Source of the DNA: an uncultured Prevotella sp.
GTDB lineage: Bacteria; Bacteroidota; Bacteroidia; Bacteroidales; Bacteroidaceae
Length of the DNA: 64,000 nucleotides
Assembly (NCBI GenBank): GCA_946183415.1
Contig: CAMHAM010000002.1
Coordinates: forward strand, 88,048 to 152,047
Direction: 5' to 3'
The notes beneath the pieces were generated by a model. It was not told the origin of the DNA and made no database searches. It saw nothing but the letters and a program-made list of their open reading frames with translations. This document shows positions 34,865 to 42,007 of this stretch, one piece after another. The stretch's first letter is position 1. Every line of letters begins with the position of its first letter. The translations under genes and the position numbers were made by a program.

Positions 34865-35440
34865 TTAAGGATTGGTCGGAGCTTCGTCGTCGTCGTTAGT
34901 AGGCCCGTCGCCCGAGTCATTGCCACCCTGAGAATTACCACCCGAGGTAGCCCCACCACCGATGGCCTCGGCCTTGGCAGCTGCGATCTCGGCAGCAGCC
35001 TTGTCAGTCCAGCTCAGCTTGGCCACCTTGTTCAGCTCCTCACGAGTGTACTCGCCAGTAGCCTGTGCCAGGAGCTTCAGGCTCTGCACGGCAGCACCCG
35101 TCTTGTCGGTCTTGCTGATTGTGCCGATGCTGGCAGAGATGGTCTTGTCCGTCTCAGGATCGTACAGCTTGGAGCAGCCATTGCCGATCACGCTCACCTT
35201 GAAGATAGCCAGGTCGTCGACCTTCACGGTGTTGCCCATCAGGGTCTGCTCACGGGTACACTTCACGAAGTCACGCAGGATACCCTCGATGGTACCTTCC
35301 GAGAACGGCGTGTTGTGCTCAGCCATGTGCTTGGCCATCTCGTGGATGTTGAGCGTCTGCTTGTAGCTCACGCGAGGGTAGTACTTGCCATAAGCAGCAG
35401 ACCCCTCAATCATGTTTTTTGAAAGATAAAGTTCAATCAT
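34865..35440 (-). CDS. HU-HIG type DNA-binding protein
   Basis: A 191-residue protein. The first about 125 residues fit the HU-HIG (PF18291) fold: 'YYPRVSYKQTLNIHEMAKHM' and 'GTIEGILRDFVKCTREQTLM', then 'NTVKVDDLAIFKVSV'. The remaining tail is low-complexity and acidic (A/E, then G/S/N/D), ending DDDEAPTNP. HU-HIG proteins are IHF/HU-like and are common in Bacteroidota accessory loci. The stop lies about 12 bp from repeat copy A. The start at 35440 is uncertain; an ATG nine codons later is also possible. Confidence 0.85.
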   Translation of the reverse strand: MIELYLSKNMIEGSAAYGKYYPRVSYKQTLNIHEMAKHMAEHNTPFSEGTIEGILRDFVKCTREQTLMGNTVKVDDLAIFKVSVIGNGCSKLYDPETDKTISASIGTISKTDKTGAAVQSLKLLAQATGEYTREELNKVAKLSWTDKAAAEIAAAKAEAIGGGATSGGNSQGGNDSGDGPTNDDDEAPTNP

Positions 35441-35526
35441 GTTTGTAAAATTTTAATGGTTTGTAATTTTAGTGGTTTATAATTTTGTTAGTTTGTTACT
35501 TTGTCTTTTGGATCCTTTTGACACTG

Positions 35527-35534
35527 CAAAGGTA
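35527..35534 (-). promoter_or_regulatory. -7 element for the HU-HIG gene
   Basis: TACCTTTG on the minus strand, about 90 bp ahead of the HU-HIG start. No good -33 motif is seen. The 5' leader (35441-35526) is AT-rich with repeats of 'GGTTTGTAATTTTA'-like text. Confidence 0.6.
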
Positions 35535-35562
35535 CGAAATTTATTTTCGGCTTTGCCAGTTC

Positions 35563-35589
35563 TTGCAAGTTATTGCAAATTGTTGCAAT
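35563..35589. promoter_or_regulatory. Three phased TTGCAA operator-like sites
   Basis: TTGCAA occurs at 35563-35568, 35573-35578 and 35584-35589, i.e. with 10- and 11-bp spacing, one helical turn each. Each is a palindrome. They lie between the divergent HU-HIG and DUF4248 -7 elements, as expected of a regulator-binding array. The protein that binds is unknown. Confidence 0.55.
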
Positions 35590-35630
35590 ATTTAGTGTAA
35601 TTTTCTTCGTTTTTCTCGATTATTTTTTGT

Positions 35631-35638
35631 ACCTTTGC
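35631..35638 (+). promoter_or_regulatory. -7 element for the DUF4248 gene
   Basis: TACCTTTG, 58 bp before the DUF4248 ATG at 35697. The -33 region is poor, which could mean that an activator at the TTGCAA sites helps. Confidence 0.6.
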
Positions 35639-35696
35639 AGATGCTTTTGAGAAAAGCATGCGAGCCTGGAACATATTAATTAAAAACAATCATATA

Positions 35697-35897
35697 ATGG
35701 AAAAACTTACAAGAACATTCGGGCGCTCAGAGCTTGCCCAGCAGTACTTCCCCCAGCTGTCAGCCATGTCTGCCTGGAGGAAATTCAAGGAGTGGTTGGA
35801 GTACAATCCCCAGCTGCGCCATCTTCTTGACCTCACGCGTCGCACGTTCACGCCCGCAGAGGTGCAGCTGATCTACACACAATTGGGCGAGCCGTAA
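35697..35897 (+). CDS. DUF4248 small protein
   Basis: A 66-residue protein, 'MEKLTRTFGRSELAQQYFPQ' at the start, and 'LTRRTFTPAEVQLIYTQLGE' near the end. The pattern ELAQxYFP...FTPxxVxxIxxxLGEP is the DUF4248 signature. It is predicted to be helical and perhaps to bind DNA. I chose the ATG at 35697 over the upstream in-frame start at 35658, since the latter would leave an odd N-terminus and only 20 bp from the -7 element. In other genomes DUF4248 genes sit with HU-HIG and primase/VapE genes; no primase is found here. Confidence 0.85.
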   Translation: MEKLTRTFGRSELAQQYFPQLSAMSAWRKFKEWLEYNPQLRHLLDLTRRTFTPAEVQLIYTQLGEP

Positions 35898-35939
35898 CGA
35901 ACCCAATTCTCAGAAAATTAAGAGAATCTTATTTTTCAG

Positions 35940-35980
35940 TAAGCGTTGTTTGTCTGCCGATAAACAACGCTTATTCTTAT
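35940..35980 (+). terminator. Intrinsic terminator after DUF4248
   Basis: An 11-bp stem AAGCGTTGTTT (35941-35951) / AAACAACGCTT (35962-35972), extended by one T-A pair, then a T-rich run 'attcttatt'. It stands 43 bp past the DUF4248 stop. Confidence 0.75.
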
Positions 35981-36044
35981 TACAGTCAGATATACTGATT
36001 ATCAGTAGTTTACGATACGAAATCTCGCGAAAAAGACAAAGAAT

Positions 36045-36098
36045 TGCGACAATGCGACAATGCGACAATTCATATTTAATTTTTCAGAGATGCGACAA
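36045..36098 (+). repeat. Left array of TGCGACAA 8-mers
   Basis: Three head-to-tail TGCGACAA units at 36045-36068 and a fourth at 36091-36098. They are the reverse complement of the units in the right array at 36239-36270, so the two arrays face one another across an AT palindrome. No coding sequence is supported in 35981-36324, about 345 bases: it holds this array, the palindrome, a DnaA-box-like site (GTATCCACA, 36194-36202) and the right array. Confidence 0.8.
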
Positions 36099-36102
36099 TA
36101 AG

Positions 36103-36152
36103 AATTATATATATAATAAATATAATATATTATATTTATTATATATATAATT
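36103..36152. repeat. Perfect 50-bp AT-only palindrome
   Basis: All 25 base pairs match around a centre between 36127 and 36128. The sequence holds only A and T and begins aattatatatataataaata. Cruciform formation or easy melting is expected. It is flanked on both sides by facing TGCGACAA / TTGTCGCA arrays. Confidence 0.9.
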
Positions 36153-36238
36153 TATAATATACTCATTGTCGTTCTTTAATAATCATTTCTACAGTATCCA
36201 CAGAATTCATTTTCAAGCAGTACAATTTGATTTCCAAA

Positions 36239-36270
36239 ATGTCGCATTGTCGCATTGTCGCAATGTCGCA
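36239..36270 (-). repeat. Right array of TTGTCGCA 8-mers
   Basis: Four tandem 8-bp units, ATGTCGCA, TTGTCGCA, TTGTCGCA, ATGTCGCA. They are inverted relative to the left array. A partial unit, TTGTCG, is at 36165-36170. Confidence 0.8.
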
Positions 36271-36324
36271 TTTTGTCAAATGTTGACTTGCTTCGCTAAT
36301 GATTGTATAATAAATCTTTATTTA

Positions 36325-36356
36325 TTTGGCGATTCGGATAATTAGTGTTACCTTTG
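36325..36356 (+). promoter_or_regulatory. Promoter for the 36386 ORF
   Basis: TTTG (36325-36328), 20 bp, TACCTTTG (36349-36356), 29 bp before the ATG. A good consensus match that supports the ORF as a real gene. Confidence 0.75.
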
Positions 36357-36385
36357 CCCTCAAATAAATAAACCCCAAAACGAAA

Positions 36386-36841
36386 ATGACACAAAACTCA
36401 TTATACGCTGAAGAATACACACGCGACGATCATTCTTTTTATAAAGGCGAGATAGTTAGTGGCACGTTTGTCCAGTTCGACAAATGCGGTCACTATAACA
36501 AGGTATATGCGCTATTTGACCTCGATGATGGCCGAAGGACGAGAGTAGACGTCAAGTATTTCAAGCGGATGAAAGGTCGCGAGGCAATGTTTCTGCCTGG
36601 CGATAGTGTCACGATTCAATTCTGCTCTTACTCCACCAAGCACGAGCAGCCCTCATGGTTTATCAGAAAGACGCCCATGCGTCTGAATAATAGGAAGCTG
36701 AAGATTGAGTATCCGACACCGATTCTGCGATTGCTGTCAAATGACAATTGGCTGGAGCTTGATTCTGATTTCGAACAAGGTGGCGACGGATCGGCTTTAT
36801 CCGAACCTAGAACTTTACTCTGGGGTCAGGCCCCAAAGTAA
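36386..36841 (+). CDS. Unknown protein whose C-terminus is read from repeat copy B
   Basis: A 151-residue protein with no family I recognise. The N-terminal 120 residues contain 'SGTFVQFDKCGHYNKVYALF' and 'LPGDSVTIQFCSYSTKHEQP', which suggest a small beta-barrel (OB/SH3-like) domain. The last eight codons or so, TLLWGQAPK, lie in or at the edge of repeat copy B (36817-36886), so the present stop is provided by the repeat. The native end was probably near 'GDGSALSEPR' or was replaced. It has its own promoter and follows the origin-like region, hence a DNA-linked role is possible but unproven. Confidence 0.65.
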   Translation: MTQNSLYAEEYTRDDHSFYKGEIVSGTFVQFDKCGHYNKVYALFDLDDGRRTRVDVKYFKRMKGREAMFLPGDSVTIQFCSYSTKHEQPSWFIRKTPMRLNNRKLKIEYPTPILRLLSNDNWLELDSDFEQGGDGSALSEPRTLLWGQAPK

Positions 36842-36886
36842 AGTCGCAGGCGACTGTACTTTGGCGCCAGACCCGGGGGCTGCGCC
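36817..36886 (-). repeat. 70-bp palindromic repeat, copy B (inverted)
   Basis: Reverse complement of copy A (34784-34853) with only a few differences, e.g. in the hairpin loop. A further related fragment runs on to about 36923 ('gatggctgcgccagagctgg'). The copies enclose 1,963 bp that hold HU-HIG, DUF4248, the palindrome region and most of the 36386 ORF. Confidence 0.85.
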
Positions 36887-36934
36887 AGACCCGATGGCTG
36901 CGCCAGAGCTGGGGGCTGACCCTAGAGGGAACAA

Positions 36935-36964
36935 AAATCCCCGCTCAGGAATGGGCGGGGATTT
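36935..36964 (-). terminator. Intrinsic terminator of the second pigment gene set
   Basis: A 10-bp stem AAATCCCCGC (36935-36944) / GCGGGGATTT (36955-36964). On the minus strand the stem is followed by TTTTTG, so it ends the transcript that runs from the LolA-like gene (stop at 36985). It may work weakly in the other direction too. Confidence 0.82.
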
Positions 36965-36984
36965 GCTTTGGTTTCTTTTGTCAG

Positions 36985-37473
36985 TTATTTTATGATATAG
37001 TCGGTATAGTCGCCTTTGCGGCCGTTCATGCGGATCTGCTGGATGGCAGAGGTCTTTGCATCGACGACGAGGAGGAAGGAGGTGAACATCTGGCGCTTCT
37101 TTCCATTCGGGGTGATGGTGATGCTTTTCTGCCCGCCCTTGGTGGTCACGGTTACATCGTCGGCAGAGGGGATGGGCTGACCGTTGATGATGGCTTCGAG
37201 AATGGCGTGGAAGGTGGCGAACTGGTTGTTCTTACGACTGTCGGTCACATGTTTCTTGCCTCCCATCGTCATCGTGAACTTCGTACCCTCCATGATGAGC
37301 AGTTCCTTGCCGCCATCGGTAGAGATGCTGATGTAGTCGGGCTTGTGGATGGTCATTGTACCTGTGGTAACGGCATCTTTGGCTACGGCAGCACGGTGCT
37401 GCGTGCGGGTGACGTTCTGTGCTGTTGCGCTGAGCGCTAACATGCATAAAAGAGTAAAGATAATTCGTTTCAT
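36985..37473 (-). CDS. LolA-like periplasmic carrier, second set
   Basis: A 162-residue exported protein. Signal peptide 'MKRIIFTLLCMLALSATAQ'. The mature part has 'LLIMEGTKFTMTMGGKKHVT', 'FATFHAILEAIINGQPIPSA' and 'MFTSFLLVVDAKTSAIQQIR', a strand-rich pattern like the C-terminal half of LolA-family proteins. It is shorter than the LolA at 21214 (210 aa) and similarity is only by layout. It overlaps the FAD oxidoreductase gene by 4 bp. Function is inferred from context: moving pigment or lipoprotein to the outer membrane. Confidence 0.68.
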   Translation of the reverse strand: MKRIIFTLLCMLALSATAQNVTRTQHRAAVAKDAVTTGTMTIHKPDYISISTDGGKELLIMEGTKFTMTMGGKKHVTDSRKNNQFATFHAILEAIINGQPIPSADDVTVTTKGGQKSITITPNGKKRQMFTSFLLVVDAKTSAIQQIRMNGRKGDYTDYIIK

Positions 37474-38885
37474 ATTATTGTCTGTTTGAATGTTTTAAGT
37501 GTCATGAATGCTGTCATTGTGACACCCTCCAATCCGTGGAGCATCAGGCTCTGGCCTGTGAGCAGCAGGTTGGGAACGGGTGTCTTGGGCGAGAGGATGG
37601 TCATCAGCGGGCTGTGATGGTCTTTTCTCACGCCGAAGGCTGAGCCGTAGGGTGAGAGTGTGTAGTCGCGCCACGTCAGTGGGGTGCTGGCGTATTGCTT
37701 TTCGACCATGTCGTGGAGACCTGGGATGACGTGCTCTGCGAGCTGGATGCACGCATCGGCGAGTCGTTGCTTCTGCTGGTTGTAATCTTCTCCGCGATGG
37801 CCTACGGTGGTGTCTGCCCATGCCTCGCACAGTGCCCATGGCAGGGGTGTGAGCAGGTCGATCTGGCGGACGTAGCGTGAGTCGTCTTCAGGTACGCGGG
37901 CACTGATCATCACGCCTCCGATGCGGCTTGCGTCTTCGTGGAATGTCCACACGTCGGCTTGCTCGTAGACGTATTTGTTGTGGTTGAAATAGGGCAGGGT
38001 ATCGGGCTTGAGTACCAGCGAGACGGTGAACATGCCGTAGGTGTTTTTCAGAGCGTCGATGCGTCGGGGGAAGATGCCTTTCAGCAGGGGGGAGCCTTTC
38101 ATCCAGCTGAATGTCAGCTGGGGATGGACGTCGCTGATGAAGGTGGTGCCTTCGAACGTGCGTCCGTCTTGGCATCGGGCGGCGGTGATCTGCCTGTCGC
38201 GCTCTTCCAGCTTTGTGACCTCGGCCTTGCAATAGAGCTCTCCGCCTGCGGCACGGATATCGTCGATGAGTGAGTTAATGATCAGGTTGCCACTACCTTT
38301 CAGCCGCCAGCTGCTCTGGATATAGCTGCTCAGTCCGTGGGCAAGGGTAAACAGTGGGAGTGTCTCTCGGCGCAGCTCCATCCGCATGGCCAATGCGCCT
38401 GAGATGACGTGGACGAGCAGCGGATTGTGGAAGAGTGACGTGAGATAGTCATAGGCGTTGACTTGGGCGCACTTCTCCATCGGGGGGAGCTGGCGCAGCA
38501 GGGCTACAAACTGGCTGAGCGTATCGCGATCTTCGGGGAAGCTGGCTGCCAGCGTGTCGACAAAACGGTCGAATCCTTCTGCCAGCGTGAATGTCTGATC
38601 GCCGATGGTGACGAGGTCGAAGCCGTCGGCATCGAGTCGCTGCCACGGGAGTCGCAGCAGTCCCAGGCGCTCGAAGGCGTCGTGCATAGGCTGACCTTCG
38701 GCGAGTCCGCCGACGTAGTGCAGGCCTGTGTCGAACTCCTGCTGGCCTCGGCGGTAGCTCTGCAGGCATCCGCCTGGTAGCGGCTGCTGCTCAAGGACTA
38801 CCACACTGCGCCCCTCGCGTGCCAGCTGACGGGCACAGATGAGACCTCCCAGTCCGCTGCCTATGACGACCACATCGTATTTCAT
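37470..38885 (-). CDS. CrtI/RetSat-like FAD-dependent oxidoreductase, second set
   Basis: A 471-residue flavoprotein beginning 'MKYDVVVIGSGLGGLICARQ'. It continues with 'VVVLEQQPLPGGCLQSYRRG', 'EFDTGLHYVGGL' and a C-terminal 'NLLLTGQSLMLHGLEG'. It is the GC-rich counterpart of 24130-25614. A longer frame is open upstream to 39308 but that part lies in the MMPL gene; the ATG at 38885 overlaps the MMPL stop (ATGA) and gives the right family start. It probably acts on the same class of unsaturated substrate as its relative. Confidence 0.88.
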   Translation of the reverse strand: MKYDVVVIGSGLGGLICARQLAREGRSVVVLEQQPLPGGCLQSYRRGQQEFDTGLHYVGGLAEGQPMHDAFERLGLLRLPWQRLDADGFDLVTIGDQTFTLAEGFDRFVDTLAASFPEDRDTLSQFVALLRQLPPMEKCAQVNAYDYLTSLFHNPLLVHVISGALAMRMELRRETLPLFTLAHGLSSYIQSSWRLKGSGNLIINSLIDDIRAAGGELYCKAEVTKLEERDRQITAARCQDGRTFEGTTFISDVHPQLTFSWMKGSPLLKGIFPRRIDALKNTYGMFTVSLVLKPDTLPYFNHNKYVYEQADVWTFHEDASRIGGVMISARVPEDDSRYVRQIDLLTPLPWALCEAWADTTVGHRGEDYNQQKQRLADACIQLAEHVIPGLHDMVEKQYASTPLTWRDYTLSPYGSAFGVRKDHHSPLMTILSPKTPVPNLLLTGQSLMLHGLEGVTMTAFMTLKTFKQTII

Positions 38886-41320
38886 GACTTCTTGCTGTTG
38901 ATCCAACGGAAGACGGCGGGCTGAAGGACGTAGGAGAGTATGACGGCAGACAGCAGGCCTACGAGGGTGGAGAATCCGACGCTGCGGATGGACGGATGCT
39001 GTGCCATGAGCATGCTGCTGACGGTGACGATGAGGATGATGGCCGACAGCAGGACGGCTGTCTTGTGGTATTGCAGATTGCCGTGGATGAGTCCGTTCAT
39101 CACGAAGATGCTGTAGTCGACTCCGATTCCGAAGATGAAGGTGGAGATGATGATGCTGATGAGGTTGAACTGCACCCCAAACAGATTCATCACGCCCAGG
39201 ACGATGAGCCAGCTGAGCAGGATGGGGGCGATGCCCAGGAGGGTATGGCGGATATTCATACGGAAGGAGAAGAGCAGCACCAGGAAGACGAACGCCATCG
39301 AGAGCCACTGGAGCACGTCGAAGTCTCTGCTCATCTGGAGCAGGGTGTCGGTGGTGTAATAATAGGTGTCGAGCACCAGCAGATGAGGCTCTGAGGCCAC
39401 GGCGTCGCAGATGCGGATATAGTCGTTGTCGCTGCTGAATATGGAGTAGTTCTCACAGCGCACAGAGGTGAAGACGAGGTAATCGCCGCCATAGGACTGT
39501 TCGGTGAGTGTAGACAGATAGCCATCGGGAATGATGCCTGCCTCGTAGAGCGCATCGGGCTGATAGTCGGCATTGGCAGCCTCGAAGAAGGTGTCGAAGG
39601 CATCGGGCATGAGGCCTGCCTGCGAGGCTGTCTCATTGATGAGCCGTCTGACGAGGGCCTGTCGCTCAGGAGTCCAGTAGGCTTTCCAGGCATCTATGCG
39701 CTGCTGCTGTATCGAAAGCGGCACGAACAGCTGGTTGGTGTGGGTATAGCTCTTCACCAGTCCGATGCGCTGCAGGGAGTCGAGCTTGTGTTCGAGCAGG
39801 GCGAAGTTGTCGATGGCTTCTTCCATCGTGCGCCCTTGGCTGGCGAAGTAGTTGGTCTTGTCGCCGGTATTGGTCTTTTCGTTGAGCAATTCCTCGGAGT
39901 GCTTGACGATGTCGGCCTCATAGCCGAGGTTATGCATATTGGCATCGAAATGGGTGCCGCCAATGACATAGGCGGTGATGCTGATCACTGTAATGATTAC
40001 GATAGCGGCTATCAGGGGCTTTTTTCGATCGAAGGCGTAGTTGTTGATGCGGTCGATGAAACTGGGGAAGGATCCTGTGGTCTTTGTGGATAGCAGCTGG
40101 GGCAGGTAGGTGAGCGAGAACAGGGTGGTGCCGAGAATGGCGAAGGCTGCAAACAGTCCGAAGTCGCGCAGCAGGTCGGTATTGACGAATAGCAGTCCAG
40201 CAAAGGAGCCGATGGTGGTGATGCAGCCCAGCATGACGGGCTTTACCTGGTCGCGCAGCAGCTGTTCGGTGTCGCTGACATATTGGTGGTGGGTGAGCAC
40301 GTGGAGCACATAGCTCATAGCTACGCCCAGCACGATGCCTCCGATGCCGAGTGCCAGCAGGGAGAACTCGCCTTTCAGCCAGTACATCATCGACAGTCCG
40401 AAGAAGGTGCCGAAGGTGACGGGCAGCAGGAGTAGGGGGATGGTGTCCCATCGGCGGAAACAGATGATGAGGAGTGCCAGCACCAGTAGGAGTGCCCCTC
40501 CGATGGTGGTAGTCAGGTCGTGCTTGACCTGTGTGGAGTTATAGAATCCGTTGGCTGGAGTTCCATGGTAGCTGATGCGTACGTTGGGATGGAGCTGTGA
40601 AAACTGTTCGATCTGCGCATTAATCATGTGGAACATGGCTGAGCCTTGTCCCGTATTGGTAGCTGAAAAGCGGGGGGTGATGAAGGCGATGCAGACCGTA
40701 GAGTCGGGGACGAAGAAGTGGTTGTCGATCGTCAGGTAATTGCCTGTAGCGTTCAGCAACGGCGTGAGCTGCTCTGCCAGTACGCCTCGCATGCCCATCG
40801 GATCCATCTGTATGAGCTCGGGGAACAGCTCGCCGAACTCGCTCGTCAGGTCTTCACGGTTCTGCTCCATCTGGCGTATGAAATGCTCACGGGTCAGGAG
40901 CGTGTCGAAGCGTGCATAGGCCGAAGTGTCGATATAGGCGGGGAAGTGGGCCGTCATATAGTCGATGGCATTGGGCATCAGGTCTTCGTCCAAATGGTAG
41001 AAGATGTCGCTGATGGTCTGGCTGACGGAGTCGGACTTCTGTAAGCCCTCTACAAACTCGTCGCAGACCGCTGCCAAGCTATCGGCCTCTGCCCCTTCGA
41101 AGAGCAGGAACACCTTGTCCTTGATCTTCAGGTCGGCAAAGGCCAGCTTCGTCGTGCCATCCTCGTTCTTCGACGATGGCATCAGCTTGTTGATGTCCTC
41201 TTCGAGGTGAATCTGGGCTGAGTAATAGCCGAAGACGGCGAAGAGGGCCGCCATCGACAGCCAGCAGACCGCGCGATGGCTTTTGAAAAACCGGGCGAGA
41301 AGGATGAACAAGCTTGTCAT
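38882..41320 (-). CDS. MMPL/RND-type lipid exporter, second set
   Basis: An 812-residue transporter with the two-fold MMPL plan: TM1, a large loop, then a block of TM helices ('LLVLALLIICF', 'LLALGIGGIVLGVAMSYVLH'), a second loop and a second block ('FISIIISTFIFGIGVDYSIFVMNGL' region, residues about 715-740). It is homologous to residues 1-830 of the 29745 fusion protein but lacks the acyltransferase tail. Neighbouring genes on both sides overlap by 4 bp. It is likely to export the lipid-linked pigment. Confidence 0.92.
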   Translation of the reverse strand: MTSLFILLARFFKSHRAVCWLSMAALFAVFGYYSAQIHLEEDINKLMPSSKNEDGTTKLAFADLKIKDKVFLLFEGAEADSLAAVCDEFVEGLQKSDSVSQTISDIFYHLDEDLMPNAIDYMTAHFPAYIDTSAYARFDTLLTREHFIRQMEQNREDLTSEFGELFPELIQMDPMGMRGVLAEQLTPLLNATGNYLTIDNHFFVPDSTVCIAFITPRFSATNTGQGSAMFHMINAQIEQFSQLHPNVRISYHGTPANGFYNSTQVKHDLTTTIGGALLLVLALLIICFRRWDTIPLLLLPVTFGTFFGLSMMYWLKGEFSLLALGIGGIVLGVAMSYVLHVLTHHQYVSDTEQLLRDQVKPVMLGCITTIGSFAGLLFVNTDLLRDFGLFAAFAILGTTLFSLTYLPQLLSTKTTGSFPSFIDRINNYAFDRKKPLIAAIVIITVISITAYVIGGTHFDANMHNLGYEADIVKHSEELLNEKTNTGDKTNYFASQGRTMEEAIDNFALLEHKLDSLQRIGLVKSYTHTNQLFVPLSIQQQRIDAWKAYWTPERQALVRRLINETASQAGLMPDAFDTFFEAANADYQPDALYEAGIIPDGYLSTLTEQSYGGDYLVFTSVRCENYSIFSSDNDYIRICDAVASEPHLLVLDTYYYTTDTLLQMSRDFDVLQWLSMAFVFLVLLFSFRMNIRHTLLGIAPILLSWLIVLGVMNLFGVQFNLISIIISTFIFGIGVDYSIFVMNGLIHGNLQYHKTAVLLSAIILIVTVSSMLMAQHPSIRSVGFSTLVGLLSAVILSYVLQPAVFRWINSKKS

Positions 41321-41739
41321 TGCATGAATATTTTGAGATTGACATCGGCAATCGGCTCTTCACCGACGGATGTGTGGCCAGTGGCCAGTGTGACGTTGCC
41401 AAAGCTCATGCCGAAGGTGACGGTTGTCGTCAGTGACTCTCCGACACGAGGACGGCGGTGGCAGGTAAAGTGTTTCACCTCGCCGATAATGCCTACGGGA
41501 GGAGCTGGCAACTGCTGTGATAACACCTGACAGCCCGCGAGGGCAGAGCAGGACTGGGCCATGTGCTCGATAAGCCCTGTCTCTGCCAGCGTGTTGTCGG
41601 GCAGTATGAAGTAGTTGTCTTGTCGCACGGCCAATGTGGTGACAGCGTTTGTGCTGTCACGTTCCTCCACCGTATCCACCATCATGAAGGGATCGCGCTG
41701 GGGGATGAGCCGCTTGATGTCTTCACCGCTGTAGATCAT
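41317..41739 (-). CDS. Hotdog-fold dehydratase (ApeP-like), second set
   Basis: A 140-residue paralogue of 15755-16213: 'IKRLIPQRDPFMMVDTVEE' at the start and 'AETGLIEHMAQSCSALAGCQ' as the central helix. The His motif of FabZ is missing in both. Overlaps the MMPL and ACP genes by 4 bp each, showing tight translational coupling. Confidence 0.82.
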   Translation of the reverse strand: MIYSGEDIKRLIPQRDPFMMVDTVEERDSTNAVTTLAVRQDNYFILPDNTLAETGLIEHMAQSCSALAGCQVLSQQLPAPPVGIIGEVKHFTCHRRPRVGESLTTTVTFGMSFGNVTLATGHTSVGEEPIADVNLKIFMQ

Positions 41740-41981
41740 GCTGGCTGATGCTCCAGAATATAATCGTACAGATTGTCGAAGGTCTGGATCTTCTTCAGGT
41801 CCTCAACGGGGATGGTGATCTTGTAGTTGAACTGCACCAGTGCGATGAGGTCTACCAGGTTGATGCTATCCAGGCTGAGTGTCTCCTTCAGGTTGGCATC
41901 GGGAGCAAATTCACTCTCTTCAACTTCAAACTCTTCAGCCAGCAGGCTGTTTACTTTCTCGATAATTTCTTCACGTGTCAT
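41736..41981 (-). CDS. Acyl carrier protein, second set
   Basis: An 81-residue ACP with the attachment Ser in 'LSLDSINLVDLIALVQFNYK'. The N-terminus matches the ACP at 15513. It sits between the KS and the dehydratase genes, the same relative order (KS ... ACP-dehydratase) as in the AT-rich operon. Confidence 0.92.
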   Translation of the reverse strand: MTREEIIEKVNSLLAEEFEVEESEFAPDANLKETLSLDSINLVDLIALVQFNYKITIPVEDLKKIQTFDNLYDYILEHQPA

Positions 41982-42007
41982 TTTCTTAAATCTTTTTGGG
42001 TTATTAT

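Noticed and set aside
34778..35422. Plus-strand frames over the HU-HIG gene
   Set aside because: Antisense shadows; partly produced by the GC-rich repeat copy A.
36045..36270. CRISPR array
   Set aside because: Units are only 8 bp, directly tandem, without spacers, and occur in two opposite blocks; no cas gene is nearby.
38886..39308. N-terminal extension of the FAD oxidoreductase
   Set aside because: It overlaps the MMPL gene and has no flavoprotein features; the ATG at 38885 gives the conserved dinucleotide fold.
37470..41320. Carotenoid cluster based on the CrtI-like proteins
   Set aside because: No phytoene synthase or cyclase is present, and the proteins fall nearer the RetSat-like oxidoreductases of aryl polyene loci.
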